64,000 bases of DNA from Antarctobacter aquimaris (GTDB lineage: Bacteria > Pseudomonadota > Alphaproteobacteria > Rhodobacterales > Rhodobacteraceae): contig NZ_FXYF01000005.1 in NCBI RefSeq assembly GCF_900184945.1, positions 186,001 through 250,000 of the forward strand, given 5' to 3'. Position numbers and translations under genes: made by a program. Shown here piece after piece: positions 9,901 through 16,010 of the stretch (position 1 is its first letter; every line of letters begins with the position of its first letter). Below the pieces are notes generated by a model. The model saw nothing but the letters and a program-made list of their open reading frames with translations, ran no database searches and was not told where the DNA came from.

Positions 9901-11852
9901 CAGCTGGCGTCCGCCGCCAGCGTGCCGCCGGAGTAGGACAGCAGCGACGTTCCGGTCATCGAGCCGCCGCAGGTGTTGACGCTGGGGGCCCCGGCGCTCA
10001 GCCCGGCCAGGGTGGCCGCCAGGTCATCGGTGAAGGCGATGTCGGTCACCGCCAGGGATTCCGGCGGATTGGAGATGACAAAGGTCAGGTCGACCGTGTC
10101 GCCGGGGGCGGCCGGCGCCGAGAAGGATTTGGCAAAGGACAGGCTGACGCCGCCCGACACGGTCAGATCGTCCGCCGCCGGGGCCGAGGTCACGGTGGTC
10201 GACAGGACGGAGGCGGTCAGGACATCGGTCCTGTCGGTATAGGTGCCGCCCGCCAGCCCGACGGGAATCGTCAGGGTCACGTCAAAGGTACAGTTGGCGC
10301 CGGGGGCCAGCGTGCCGCCGGTCAGGAACAGCCCGTCGCTGAAGAAGACGGATCCCCCACAGGCCGATCCACCGGGCGGAATGACCGCACTGACGGGCGT
10401 CGGCAGGAACCCGTTGTCAAAGGCCGGCGCAGGGAATGCCCCGCTGGTGTCGGACATGACATCGTTGAAGGCGATGGCGGTCGCGTCGGTTCCGGCGCCG
10501 GTGTTGGGGTTCGCGATCGTGTAGCGCACGACCACGTCACCGCCGGCGACAACGCTGTCGGGCACGAATTCCTTGGTGAAGGTCAGCGGGCTGGCGGCCA
10601 GGACGGTCAGTTTGTTCGAGGCCATGTTGCCGGTCACGGCATTGCCGTCGATGGTGCCGGTCACGGCCGAGGTCGTGTTGGTGTAGGTGCTGGCCGGCGC
10701 GGTCGCGGGCACGTCGACCGTCACGCTGAAGGTACAGGTCTCTCCGCCTGCGAGCGTCCCGCCGCTCAGGCTGACGGTGCCGCCGAGCGCCAGCGCCGAA
10801 CCGGCGCCGCAGGGATCGCTGGCCGGCGCGGCGGACGAGGCGGACAGGCCCGGGAGCATGGAGGTCAGCACGTCGTCAAAGGCCACCGCGGTCGCGGGGT
10901 TGGACCGGTCGAGGTTGGTGATCGAGAATTGCAGCGTGGTGGTGCCACCGGGGCCGACCGGATCGTCGGTGAAATCCTTGGTGATCTGCAAGGTGCCCGC
11001 CGGGGCGCCGGTGACGGTGAGCGTATCGGTGGCCTTGCCCATGGGCACGAAGGAAAAGCTGCCCGAGGGGACACCGGACAGATCGACCGAGTTCGCATGC
11101 GCGCCCAGCGTGCTGCCCGCCACATCGACGGAAACCTGACAACTGGTGCCCGCCATCAGGAAAGCGGACGACAGGGCGATGCTGCTGCTGCCCGCGGCGG
11201 TTGTCAGGGTGCCGGTACAGGTCGTGCTGGTGTTCGCGGGGGTCGCCACGACGAGGCCGGCCGGCAGCGTGTCGGTGAACCCGAGGCTGGAGACCAAACC
11301 GGAGTTGGCGGAATTGTCGATGGTCAAGGTCAGGGTCGAGGTGCCCCCGAGGGGGATCGAGGAGGGCGCGAAGCTCTTGCTGAAGCCGGGGGTGTTGGTA
11401 TTGACGGTCAGGTTCGCGGTCGCGGGGCCGGAGTTGCCGGCGCTCGAGGTCAGGTCGCCGCTGGTGTTGGCATAGGGGCCCGGGGCCGAGGCCGTGACGT
11501 CGACGGTAACGGTGCAGGTCTGGCCGGCGGCCAGCCGGGCCCCGGAAAAGGTGATGGTGCCGCCGGAGGTGGGTGCGACCAGCACGCCATCGGTGCAGTT
11601 CGTCGCGGCGGTGCCGTCGGCGATCGTCATCCCGGCCGGCAAGGTGTCCGTGAAGGCAAGGTTTTGCACGGCGCTTGCCGCGGAGTTGCCTATCGTGAAG
11701 GTCAGGGTCGAGACGCTGCCCGGGCCGATCGTGGTGGGCGCAAAGGCCTTGGCGAAGCTGGGCGCCGACGATTGCGCCTGAACCCCGGCCGGCGGCAGGG
11801 CCGACATCAGACAGACCAGCGCAAACCCAAGTACCCGATGAATCGCCGACAT
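930..11852 (-). CDS. Giant surface protein: DUF11-like and Ig-like repeats, Calx-beta-like domain, C-terminal beta-barrel
   Basis: This is a 3,640-residue predicted outer-surface protein. The start MSAIHRVLGF was chosen because a signal peptide (to about residue 27, ending VQAQ) follows directly and a GAGGGGAC ribosome site precedes it; the frame stays open 189 bp further upstream. Residues about 30-1335 are a series of DUF11-like modules with recurring FTKSFAP, LTFTI and AGQTCT motifs. About 1340-1450 is an immunoglobulin-fold anchor-like stretch. About 1457-2780 holds tandem bacterial Ig-like modules (GYTVSFDQDPVN, LTDAAGNTGAD, ATKDTVAP). A DADGDGIPDD-type calcium motif lies near 2870 and a Calx-beta-like domain near 3050-3150. 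The last ~280 residues have alternating strands and end in Phe, like an autotransporter barrel. It lies downstream of gspE-F on the same strand. The likely role is adhesion or biofilm, by inference. Confidence 0.85.
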   Translation of the reverse strand: MSAIHRVLGFALVCLMSALPPAGVQAQSSAPSFAKAFAPTTIGPGSVSTLTFTIGNSAASAVQNLAFTDTLPAGMTIADGTAATNCTDGVLVAPTSGGTITFSGARLAAGQTCTVTVDVTASAPGPYANTSGDLTSSAGNSGPATANLTVNTNTPGFSKSFAPSSIPLGGTSTLTLTIDNSANSGLVSSLGFTDTLPAGLVVATPANTSTTCTGTLTTAAGSSSIALSSAFLMAGTSCQVSVDVAGSTLGAHANSVDLSGVPSGSFSFVPMGKATDTLTVTGAPAGTLQITKDFTDDPVGPGGTTTLQFSITNLDRSNPATAVAFDDVLTSMLPGLSASSAAPASDPCGAGSALALGGTVSLSGGTLAGGETCTFSVTVDVPATAPASTYTNTTSAVTGTIDGNAVTGNMASNKLTVLAASPLTFTKEFVPDSVVAGGDVVVRYTIANPNTGAGTDATAIAFNDVMSDTSGAFPAPAFDNGFLPTPVSAVIPPGGSACGGSVFFSDGLFLTGGTLAPGANCTFDVTLTIPVGLAGGTYTDRTDVLTASVLSTTVTSAPAADDLTVSGGVSLSFAKSFSAPAAPGDTVDLTFVISNPPESLAVTDIAFTDDLAATLAGLSAGAPSVNTCGGSMTGTSLLSYSGGTLAADASCAITVPVTVPVSAASGTFTNTTSNLTATGASLSLTFPPASADLTVAGLTFTKSFAPSSVIAGLTTTLTYTIRNTHPTDDATITFFRDNLADILPGAPDVTLSSGGADTCGGVFLSTSPGATLMDYSGGGVLAGQTCTIAIGVLVPVGAPDGSFRSATGNLSADQNGAVTIDPAVASLTVDSVQLGLAKSFADDSVAPGDTVTLEFTLTNLSATEPAGAIAFGDDLGAMLPGATMASADFAACGGTVAGQGSNQITFTGGSLAASADCTIAVDVAIPGGAAAGLYTNTTSAVTGDMAGVSVTGDPASDDLLVTTVGTLFSKSFAGPSAAGQTATLTFTITNPNATPVTGLGFTDDLDAMLGGAVAASLPSSPCGAGSSITGTSVLTFSGGEVAGAGGTCSFDVDVTVPASAAAGSYPNETSALTSSGVFSARKATASLQVEPPPSFSKTFAPATIAVGQQSTLTFTIDNSASVLATSALDFTDNLPSGMQVAATPGAATTCTGGTLTAVAGSGTVAYTGGSLAAGATCTVAVDVIATATGTHVNTTGDLTSSTGNSGTATDTLRADPLPLFSKAFAAPVISLGTSTTLIFTIDNSGAVLDALALDLSDTFPAGLQVASVPNVSTTCTGGTITAVAGDTDVAYSGGSVAGGATCTLSVDVTPSAVGALNNLSNALTSSLGNSGTAAATLTVITPEIGVSGDIGGAVAAGGTLPQGNQPATFQQTLTLTVTNTGTETLTLVDPVVSNLVNVTVDNTPSLLALSVTPGNSTTVEVQYTATSAGAFSFDLSIGNNDVDEAPYDITVSGTGVDVTAPAGYTVSFDQDPVNAAGQTAVSFTFAGAEIGARYDYQIGSSGGGPRVNGTGTIATATDQITGIDVSGLADGTLTLTATLTDAALNTGLDATDTAAKDTVAPAGYTVAYDQDPINIANLASSTFTVTGAEVGTTLEYSLSSNGVTFSGFSEPVTTATQTVGAPLPLGGLSDGPVTLRVTLTDAAGNTGTEVSDIATKDLVAPSLAFDAPLAGDDVVNAAEASAVTISGTSTDLPDGSTVTVVVSDGAAGSVILTPSVTGGVFSVSADLSGLADGALTLTADATDPAGNPAPQASATATKDTVAPAGYTVAYDQDPINIANLASATFTVTGAEVGTLLEYSLSSNGVTFSGFSEPVTTATQPVGAPLPLGGLSDGPVTLRVTLTDAAGNTGTEVSDIATKDLVAPSLAFDAPLAGDDVVNAAEASAVTISGTSTDLPDGSTVTVVVSDGAAGSVILTPSVTGGVFSVSADLSGLADGALTLTADATDPAGNPAPQASATATKDTVAPSGYTVAFDQDPVNAANQTAMSISFAGAEVGTGFAYTITSDGGGTPVTGTGTIATGTDTVSGLDLSGLGDGTLTVTAALTDAAGNTGADASDTATKDATAPGAGFDTPIAGDGTVNAAEAPAVTVSGTASGVLDGAIVTVAASDGALSVSGPATVTAGAWSLTLDLTALAEGPLSLTADVADAAGNPAPQATASAAKDTVAPTLAIDTPIAGDDIVNAAEAPAVTLTGTATGLTDGATVNVNVWHNAGASVVINSTTVTGGVWSVTSNLSAVVDGPITVIANASDAAGNPATPATALAAKEGTAPSGYAASFDQDPVNSGNQTAASFTFAGAEVGTTYAFTVTSDGGGTPVTGSGTIATPTDQVTGLDLSGLTDGTLTLTVALTDAAGNTGADAIDTAAKDTLAPAGYAVSFDQDPVNLANVTAVSFTFAGAEPGASYAFTVTSDGGGTPVTGTGTLATATDQVTGLDLSGLSDGTLTLTVALTDPAGNTGADVTDTTTKDATAPAGYTASLDQDPVNAGNVAAVSFTFAGAEPGTSYAFAITSDAGGTPVTGTGTIVTPTDQLTGLDLSGLTDGTLTLTVALTDPAGNTGADATDTATLDATLPTVTFDTPIAGDDLVNAAEAPAATLSGTSTDLPDGTPVTVVVSDGAAGSVTLTPSVTGGLWTVSANLSALADGPLSLTADASDPAGNAAVQATASAVKDTVAPTGYAATLDQDPVNSLTQAAASFTFAGAEPGASYAFTVTSDGGGTPVTGTGTLASATDTVSGLDLSGLSDGTLTLTVALTDPAGNTGADATDTAAKDALAPTATLTGPLTAQSGAFTVGLTFSEPVIGLNLASVDIDNGSASALTGSGAVYSFTVTPDHDGPIEITLLAGAAADAAGNLSAAAGPLLAVAHLTGVPNPVPLPDADGDGIPDDLESAFADRDGDGIPDASDFDPQGYFYCEDDGRIIPGGSFSVSGPLGTNSSLGIANGINITHDGSTGEMQWFALVPGTFTMAITYPTSVGLPSTARLPSGTLDMTTLLPANPAFLGSSEFGASGFLADASLAANPVFYTSFTIEPGDPFVLSNNIPMTQCATNAVNLTASTDGAEANGGVPTDVTFTVTQDRVSTQDTVVSLALTGSATAGADYTAPAATVTIPAGATSATVTLPVLEDVLVEGPETVTATLTAIASGDLSTELGTTLSASATITDDDFAVIAVTNVDLVTSEGGGDDASMSFVLLGGPSAPVTLNFAGDSQCSVSPASMTFTTANFGTPQTLTIRAKDDDKVEGTHTCQPTVTVASADLSYDGYPLTLATVTVTDDLVDQIREPLTQILEEDLKDTIDTQQRNFSRMAKGALARLQEGQDLPCGTLSAFDVDGSLEIKDATGTAAGTFGRDTYNCATDTREIVDGSFTLNKTEDTGLQALLQFAFQREKFISDSEIAGYFVGGYFSRTDVSGLGDGDITGFGVNGGFYGARGISDGLFLDYYLAGAAGRHRFDIDFAAAAAPINARGSYGYLAGFAGVGISGQHAFDSFVMKPRVALDLAYALAGDADVTARQLGLTHTGVIKLDDFSGMRATAEITFESLAAPGGSEALATRMRTAITPRLTCTLNSYDSDAECGVGLTLAWEKTNSASGLTFGFEIDAERIEDDSSLTFNIKRERPILNGAGAVVTRLSMPQAQTWQVEHGVQVDF
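5969..7180 (-). repeat. Two tandem 606-bp near-identical units inside the giant surface gene
   Basis: The segments 5969-6574 and 6575-7180 are direct repeats of 606 bp (202 codons). They differ at only about ten positions by eye. Each unit encodes two Ig-like modules. The neighbouring modules are clearly related but much more diverged, so this pair is a recent duplication or a product of gene conversion. The length is a multiple of three, so copy number can vary without breaking the frame. Confidence 0.9.
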
Positions 11853-12029
11853 GTGCAGTCCCCTCGTCCCATTGCCGCCGCGGGTTGCGTGGCGCGGCAA
11901 ATGCTGCGCCACGGGCCCCGCTGTGCCGGCCCGTTCCTGCACCATGCGTAGCGGCGGTGTTGACGTGGCGAAAGCACGCTGCGCGGGCATCGCCGCAAAA
12001 CGGCCATGTCGGCGGGCATGTGCGGCTTT

Positions 12030-12061
12030 CCTGCGACACAATCGCCGGGCCCTGTCGCAGG
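12030..12061. terminator. Inverted repeat after gspF
   Basis: A perfect 9-bp inverted repeat (CCTGCGACA and complement, 14-base loop) lies 30 bases beyond the gspF stop codon and upstream of the giant surface gene on the same strand. It lacks a T-run, so it may be a weak or factor-assisted terminator or a processing site separating the two units. Confidence 0.4.
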
Positions 12062-12090
12062 GATGCCCGCCTTTTCGGCGGAGGGGCCGC

Positions 12091-13305
12091 TCAGGGCGCG
12101 ACCAGCGTCTGCAGGTCGAAGATCGGCAGCAGGACGGACAGCACGATCACCAGCACCATGCCGCCCACCAGCATCATCAGCGCCGGTTCCAGCAGCGCCG
12201 CCAGACGCTTGCGCTGGGTCGACAGGCCGTTTTCCACCAGCGCCGCCGCCCGCCCGGTCATCCGCGCCACCCGGGCGGAGACCTCGCCCGCGCCGATCAG
12301 TTGCCGCGCCACCGGCGGCACGAAGCTGAGCGCCGAGAGCGCGGTGGACAGCGTTTCACCCTCGCGGATGGCGACGGCGACGGCCTCGGCCTCGGTGCGG
12401 AAACGGCGGATGGTCAGCACGGAGGCGGCGCTGTCGACAGCGATGGGCACGGTGTGCCGCGACTCCAGCACCAGCGCGAGGGTGCGCAGGTATTGCACCG
12501 CCGCGCCCGCCCGGATCAGCCCGCCGACCACCGGCAACCGCAGCAACAGCCCGTCTCGCGCCTCGCGCAGCGGCGCGACCCGCCCGCTGGCCACGCCCAG
12601 CGCCACCAGCGCCAGCGCCACAGCCCCCAGCAAGGGCAGGTGTCCCTGTATCCAGCGCGCCGCCCCCAGCATGACCTGCGTCAGCGCCGGCAGCGGGCGG
12701 CCGGAGGTTTCGAACAGCGACACGATTTCCGGCGCGACGGTGGTGAACAGCAGACCCGCCACCAGCACCGACACCACCGCCACGAAGGCCGGGTAGACCA
12801 GGGCCGAGCCCAGCTGCGCGCGGTCGCTGCGCGCCGTTTCCAGGTGCTCGGCCAGGGTTTCGAAGACGGCCGACAGCTCGCCCGCGCGTTCGCCCGCCTG
12901 CACGGCGGCGAGGTAGTAGCGCGGAAAGCCCGCGCCGGACTGCTCGAGCGCGGTGGCCAGGCTGTCCCCCTCCAGCAGCGCCGCCTGCGCGCGGGCGACC
13001 ACCAGGTCCAGCGCCGCGGTGCTGCCGGCGCTGCGCAGCGTGCCCAGCGCGGCATCCACCGCCATTTCGGCCCCCAGCAGCACGGCCATCTGCCGGGTGA
13101 ACACCGCCTGAAGGTCACGCGACAACCGCGCCCGGCCCAGCCCCGGCGCGCGCGGACCGCGCGCCTGTCCGCGCTCGGTCAGTTCCGAGACGTAGAGGCC
13201 CTGTTTCTTCAGCTGCTCGGAGGCGTGGCTTTCGGTTTCGGCCACCACGGTGCCCGCGCGGCGCCGCCCCTCGGCGGTGAAGGCGACGTAGCCGAAGGCC
13301 CTCAC
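12091..13305 (-). CDS. gspF: Type II secretion inner-membrane platform protein GspF
   Basis: This 404-residue polytopic protein anchors the type II secretion assembly platform to the GspE ATPase. The GTG start (VRAFGYVAF) overlaps the gspE stop by four bases (GTGA), which supports translational coupling and overrides the longer upstream frame. Two homologous T2SSF cytoplasmic domains are visible, one around residues 75-190 (RQMAVLLGAEMAVDAAL) and one around 275-390. Membrane segments lie near residue 170, near 220 and at the C terminus (MMLVGGMVLVIVLSVLLPIF). Length is typical for GspF. Confidence 0.93.
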   Translation of the reverse strand: MRAFGYVAFTAEGRRRAGTVVAETESHASEQLKKQGLYVSELTERGQARGPRAPGLGRARLSRDLQAVFTRQMAVLLGAEMAVDAALGTLRSAGSTAALDLVVARAQAALLEGDSLATALEQSGAGFPRYYLAAVQAGERAGELSAVFETLAEHLETARSDRAQLGSALVYPAFVAVVSVLVAGLLFTTVAPEIVSLFETSGRPLPALTQVMLGAARWIQGHLPLLGAVALALVALGVASGRVAPLREARDGLLLRLPVVGGLIRAGAAVQYLRTLALVLESRHTVPIAVDSAASVLTIRRFRTEAEAVAVAIREGETLSTALSALSFVPPVARQLIGAGEVSARVARMTGRAAALVENGLSTQRKRLAALLEPALMMLVGGMVLVIVLSVLLPIFDLQTLVAP

Positions 13306-14783
13306 GCGCCGTCCCCGACGACGCGCAGCGCCTCGGCCAGGCTGGTGCGGCCCGCCGCGACGGCGCGCAAGGCCTGCCCCATCAGCCGGTCCCCCGGCGC
13401 CAGCGCGCTCTGCCACAGCGCGCCTTCGCCGGCGCCATAGGTGATCGCCTCGCGCAGATCCTCGTCGATCTCGAGAATCTCGAAGATGCCCAGCCGCCCG
13501 GCGTAGCCGCTGCCGTTGCAGGACGGGCAACCCGCGGGTTCCTGCAGCGCGGTCGGCAGCGGCAGCTGCGCCCGGTCGAAGTGGCGCGCCTGGGCCGGGG
13601 TCGGGGACTGCGCGCTGCGGCAGTCCGGGCAGAGCCGCCGCAGCAGGCGCTGCGCGATGACCCCGCGCAGGGTGGCGGAGATCAGGAAGTTTTCCAGCCC
13701 GAGGTCGCGCAGCCGGATCACCGCGCCGACCGAGCTGTTGGCATGCAGCGAGGAGAACACCAGGTGCCCGGTCAGTGCGGCCTGGGCGGCGACGCTGGCG
13801 GTTTCGCCATCGCGGATTTCGCCCACCAGGATGACGTCGGGGTCCTGCCGCAGGGTGGCGCGCAGCCCGGCGGCAAAGGTCATGCCGATCTCGGCGTTGA
13901 TCTGGGTCTGGCTGATGCCGGTCAGGTCGTATTCGATCGGGTCCTCGACGGTGACGATGTTGCGTTCCTCGCGATCCGCCAGTTTCAGCAGGGAATAGAG
14001 CGTGGTCGTCTTGCCCGCGCCGGTCGGCCCGGTGGCGAGGATGATGCCGTTGGGCGTGGCGGCGAGCCGCTCCAGCAGGGCGATCTGCGCGCCGTCGAGG
14101 CCCAGCGCATCCAGCGGCATCAGTCCCGCCGCGCGGTCGAGGATGCGCAGCACGATGCGTTCGCCGTAGTTGCCCGGCAGCGAGCTGACCCGCGTGTCGA
14201 TCATCCGCCCGCCCAGCCGCAGCGGGATGCGTCCGTCCTGCGGCAGGCGGGTTTCGGAAATATCCAGCCCCGCCATGACCTTGAGCCGTGAGACGACGCG
14301 TTTCACCGGCACGTCGGCGCGGTCCAGCACAGTCTGGAGAAAGCCGTCGATGCGCATCCGCACGCGCAGCCCGCCCTCGTGCGGCTCGACGTGCAGGTCG
14401 GACGCGCCGTCCAGCACCGCCTGCCGCAAGAGCTGGTTGACCAGCTGGATCACCGGCGCCTCGGCGGCGTCCTCCAAAAGGTCGCGGCCGCGGCTGACGA
14501 TGCCGTCCTCGCGGATCTCGAAGGTCAGGCCCGGGCTGTCGGCCTCTTCGCCGCCCTTGTGGTAGAGCCGCGCCAGCACCGCCTCGAATGCCGCCGCGTC
14601 GATGCTGTGCAGGGGCGCGGCCAGGCCGACACGGCGCTGCGCCTCGCGCAGGCCGGTGGGGGTGGCCGTGGGTCCGGCGACCACGGCGGCACCGTCCAGC
14701 GCCACGCCGTGATCACGGGCAAAGGCATAGGGCAGCCGCGCCGGCGGCGCTGTCGGGGTCGGCAGCAAGGGGTCCTGGGGCAT
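13302..14783 (-). CDS. gspE: Type II secretion ATPase GspE
   Basis: This 493-residue cytoplasmic ATPase energises pseudopilus assembly. A GspE N-terminal domain occupies roughly residues 1-75. The Walker A motif GPTGAGKT is at about 252-259, with a Walker B region around 316-322 (DVILVGEIRD) and a HANS-type histidine box near 347. A four-cysteine zinc site (CPDC at 385-388 and CPSC at 419-422) is typical of GspE/PilB proteins. The gene is coupled to gspF by a four-base overlap. Its 5' side faces the intergenic region shared with the divergent Hint-domain gene. Confidence 0.95.
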   Translation of the reverse strand: MPQDPLLPTPTAPPARLPYAFARDHGVALDGAAVVAGPTATPTGLREAQRRVGLAAPLHSIDAAAFEAVLARLYHKGGEEADSPGLTFEIREDGIVSRGRDLLEDAAEAPVIQLVNQLLRQAVLDGASDLHVEPHEGGLRVRMRIDGFLQTVLDRADVPVKRVVSRLKVMAGLDISETRLPQDGRIPLRLGGRMIDTRVSSLPGNYGERIVLRILDRAAGLMPLDALGLDGAQIALLERLAATPNGIILATGPTGAGKTTTLYSLLKLADREERNIVTVEDPIEYDLTGISQTQINAEIGMTFAAGLRATLRQDPDVILVGEIRDGETASVAAQAALTGHLVFSSLHANSSVGAVIRLRDLGLENFLISATLRGVIAQRLLRRLCPDCRSAQSPTPAQARHFDRAQLPLPTALQEPAGCPSCNGSGYAGRLGIFEILEIDEDLREAITYGAGEGALWQSALAPGDRLMGQALRAVAAGRTSLAEALRVVGDGA

Positions 14784-15200
14784 CCGGGTCTTTCATCGGC
14801 GCGCGCCACGGGGGCGCCTGCCATTTGTGCCCTCAACCGGGCGCTGGCCGCAACGCCCTTTCCGCAGGCTTTGCACCGCTGCGGCGCACCACTGGTCCGT
14901 CGATATACCTCTGGTTGCAGGGGTCGCTTGACAGTGTCGGTCCGGACTGACTCCATGGTAAAAAAACAGGCAGATACAGGCAATGCCGCAGACGGACAGA
15001 CGCATGCGAGAGTCGGGTCCGGGCCATCCGGAGACGGCGCGGATCGCCACCCCTGACGCGCGGTCGACGGCTGCACGGCGACGGCCTTGTCTGGTACGCC
15101 GAACCACCTGCCCGCACGCCACCGTGACGGACAGCGGCGGCGGACGCGCCGCTGCTGCTCGGCCCCCGACTTCATTACCATTTAATAAAGGAACAGAGCC
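14784..15200. other. Divergent intergenic region between gspE and the Hint-domain gene
   Basis: These 417 bases hold no convincing gene. They must carry the promoters of gspE-F (leftward) and of the Hint-domain gene (rightward). A TTGACA hexamer occurs at 14928-14933 on the plus strand, but nothing resembling a -10 element follows at 16-18 bases. The segment just before 15201 is AT-richer (TTTAATAAAG) and contains the ribosome-binding site. I could not assign operators. Confidence 0.5.
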
Positions 15201-15938
15201 ATGAGCGTTCCCACAAACCCTCAACAGACCAAACCCTCTTTCATGGGCACCGACACCCCGGGGCGCCTTGACGTCGAGTTCACCATGGAAAGTCCGGATT
15301 TTCTGCCTGGCGGTGGTCCGGAACACATGATCATCGGTCTCGACCCCATCCCCGACAGCATCGTGCCGTGCTTTGCCGCGGGCACCCTGATTGCCGGCCC
15401 GGAGGGGGAACGGCGGGTCGAGGACCTGGCCATCGGCGATCCGGTGACCACGGCGGACGGCCGCAGCGTGGCAGTGAAATGGATCGGCCGCACAACGGTC
15501 AGTCCGAGGTTCCGGCCGGCCGAACGGCTGGACCCAGTCCGCATCCGGGCCGGCGCCTTCGGCGACGGCGTTCCGGCCTGCGACCTGATGGTGACCGCCG
15601 ATCACGGCATGGTGCTGGACGGGATGGTGATCAACGCCGGCGCGCTGGTCAACGGCACCTCCGTGCAGCGGATCGACTGGCGGTGCCTGGGTGACAGCCT
15701 GACCTACTACCACGTCGAGACCGAGGCGCACGACGTGATCCAGGCCAACGGCGCGGCGGCGGAGACCTATGTCGACTACGTTGCGCGCACGAGCTTTGAC
15801 AACTTCGCCGAGTACCTGGCGCTGTACGGGCAGGAAACCGCGGTCGCCGAACTGGCGATGCCGCGGATCAGCGCGGCGCGGCTGGTGCCGGAAGCGCTGC
15901 GCGCGCGGCTGGCGGCCGGGGACCGACAGACGGCCTGA
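15201..15938 (+). CDS. Hint (Hedgehog/intein) domain protein
   Basis: This 245-residue protein contains a bacterial Hint domain. The domain starts at CFAAGTLIAGPEG (about residue 57), the usual first block with the nucleophilic cysteine, followed by the V-EDLAIGDPV-T block. The TADHGMVLDG block (about residues 134-143) carries the conserved histidine region. An unrelated N-terminal stretch of about 55 residues has no obvious signal peptide. A good ribosome site, AAAGGAACAG, precedes the ATG. Hint domains of this family are common in Rhodobacterales and often accompany RTX-like secreted proteins. Here the gene sits between gspE and gspD, in the opposite orientation. Whether it self-cleaves, or what it cleaves, is unknown. 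Confidence 0.8.
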   Translation: MSVPTNPQQTKPSFMGTDTPGRLDVEFTMESPDFLPGGGPEHMIIGLDPIPDSIVPCFAAGTLIAGPEGERRVEDLAIGDPVTTADGRSVAVKWIGRTTVSPRFRPAERLDPVRIRAGAFGDGVPACDLMVTADHGMVLDGMVINAGALVNGTSVQRIDWRCLGDSLTYYHVETEAHDVIQANGAAAETYVDYVARTSFDNFAEYLALYGQETAVAELAMPRISAARLVPEALRARLAAGDRQTA

Positions 15939-15944
15939 GCGGGG

Positions 15945-15988
15945 GAACGCGCTTCGAAGCGCGTTCGAAGGGCTTTGCAAAGCCCTTC
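15945..15988. terminator. Two abutting perfect 22-bp palindromes between convergent genes
   Basis: Two perfect palindromes lie end to end at 15945-15966 (arms GAACGCGCTTC) and 15967-15988 (arms GAAGGGCTTTG). They separate the convergent stop codons of the Hint-domain gene and gspD. Either could fold as a cruciform or hairpin, so a bidirectional transcription stop is plausible. A repeated protein-binding element is the alternative. Confidence 0.6.
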
Positions 15989-16010
15989 CCCGCGCCCGTG
16001 GCGAGCGTCC

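Noticed and set aside
930-12041. Start of the giant surface gene at 12041
   Set aside because: The extra 63 residues are Arg-rich without homology and would bury the clear signal peptide; the ATG at 11852 has a ribosome site.
14928-14956. A TTGACA promoter-like element on the plus strand upstream of the Hint-domain gene
   Set aside because: No -10-like hexamer occurs at 16-18 bases (CTCCAT at 17), and it is about 270 bases from the start codon.
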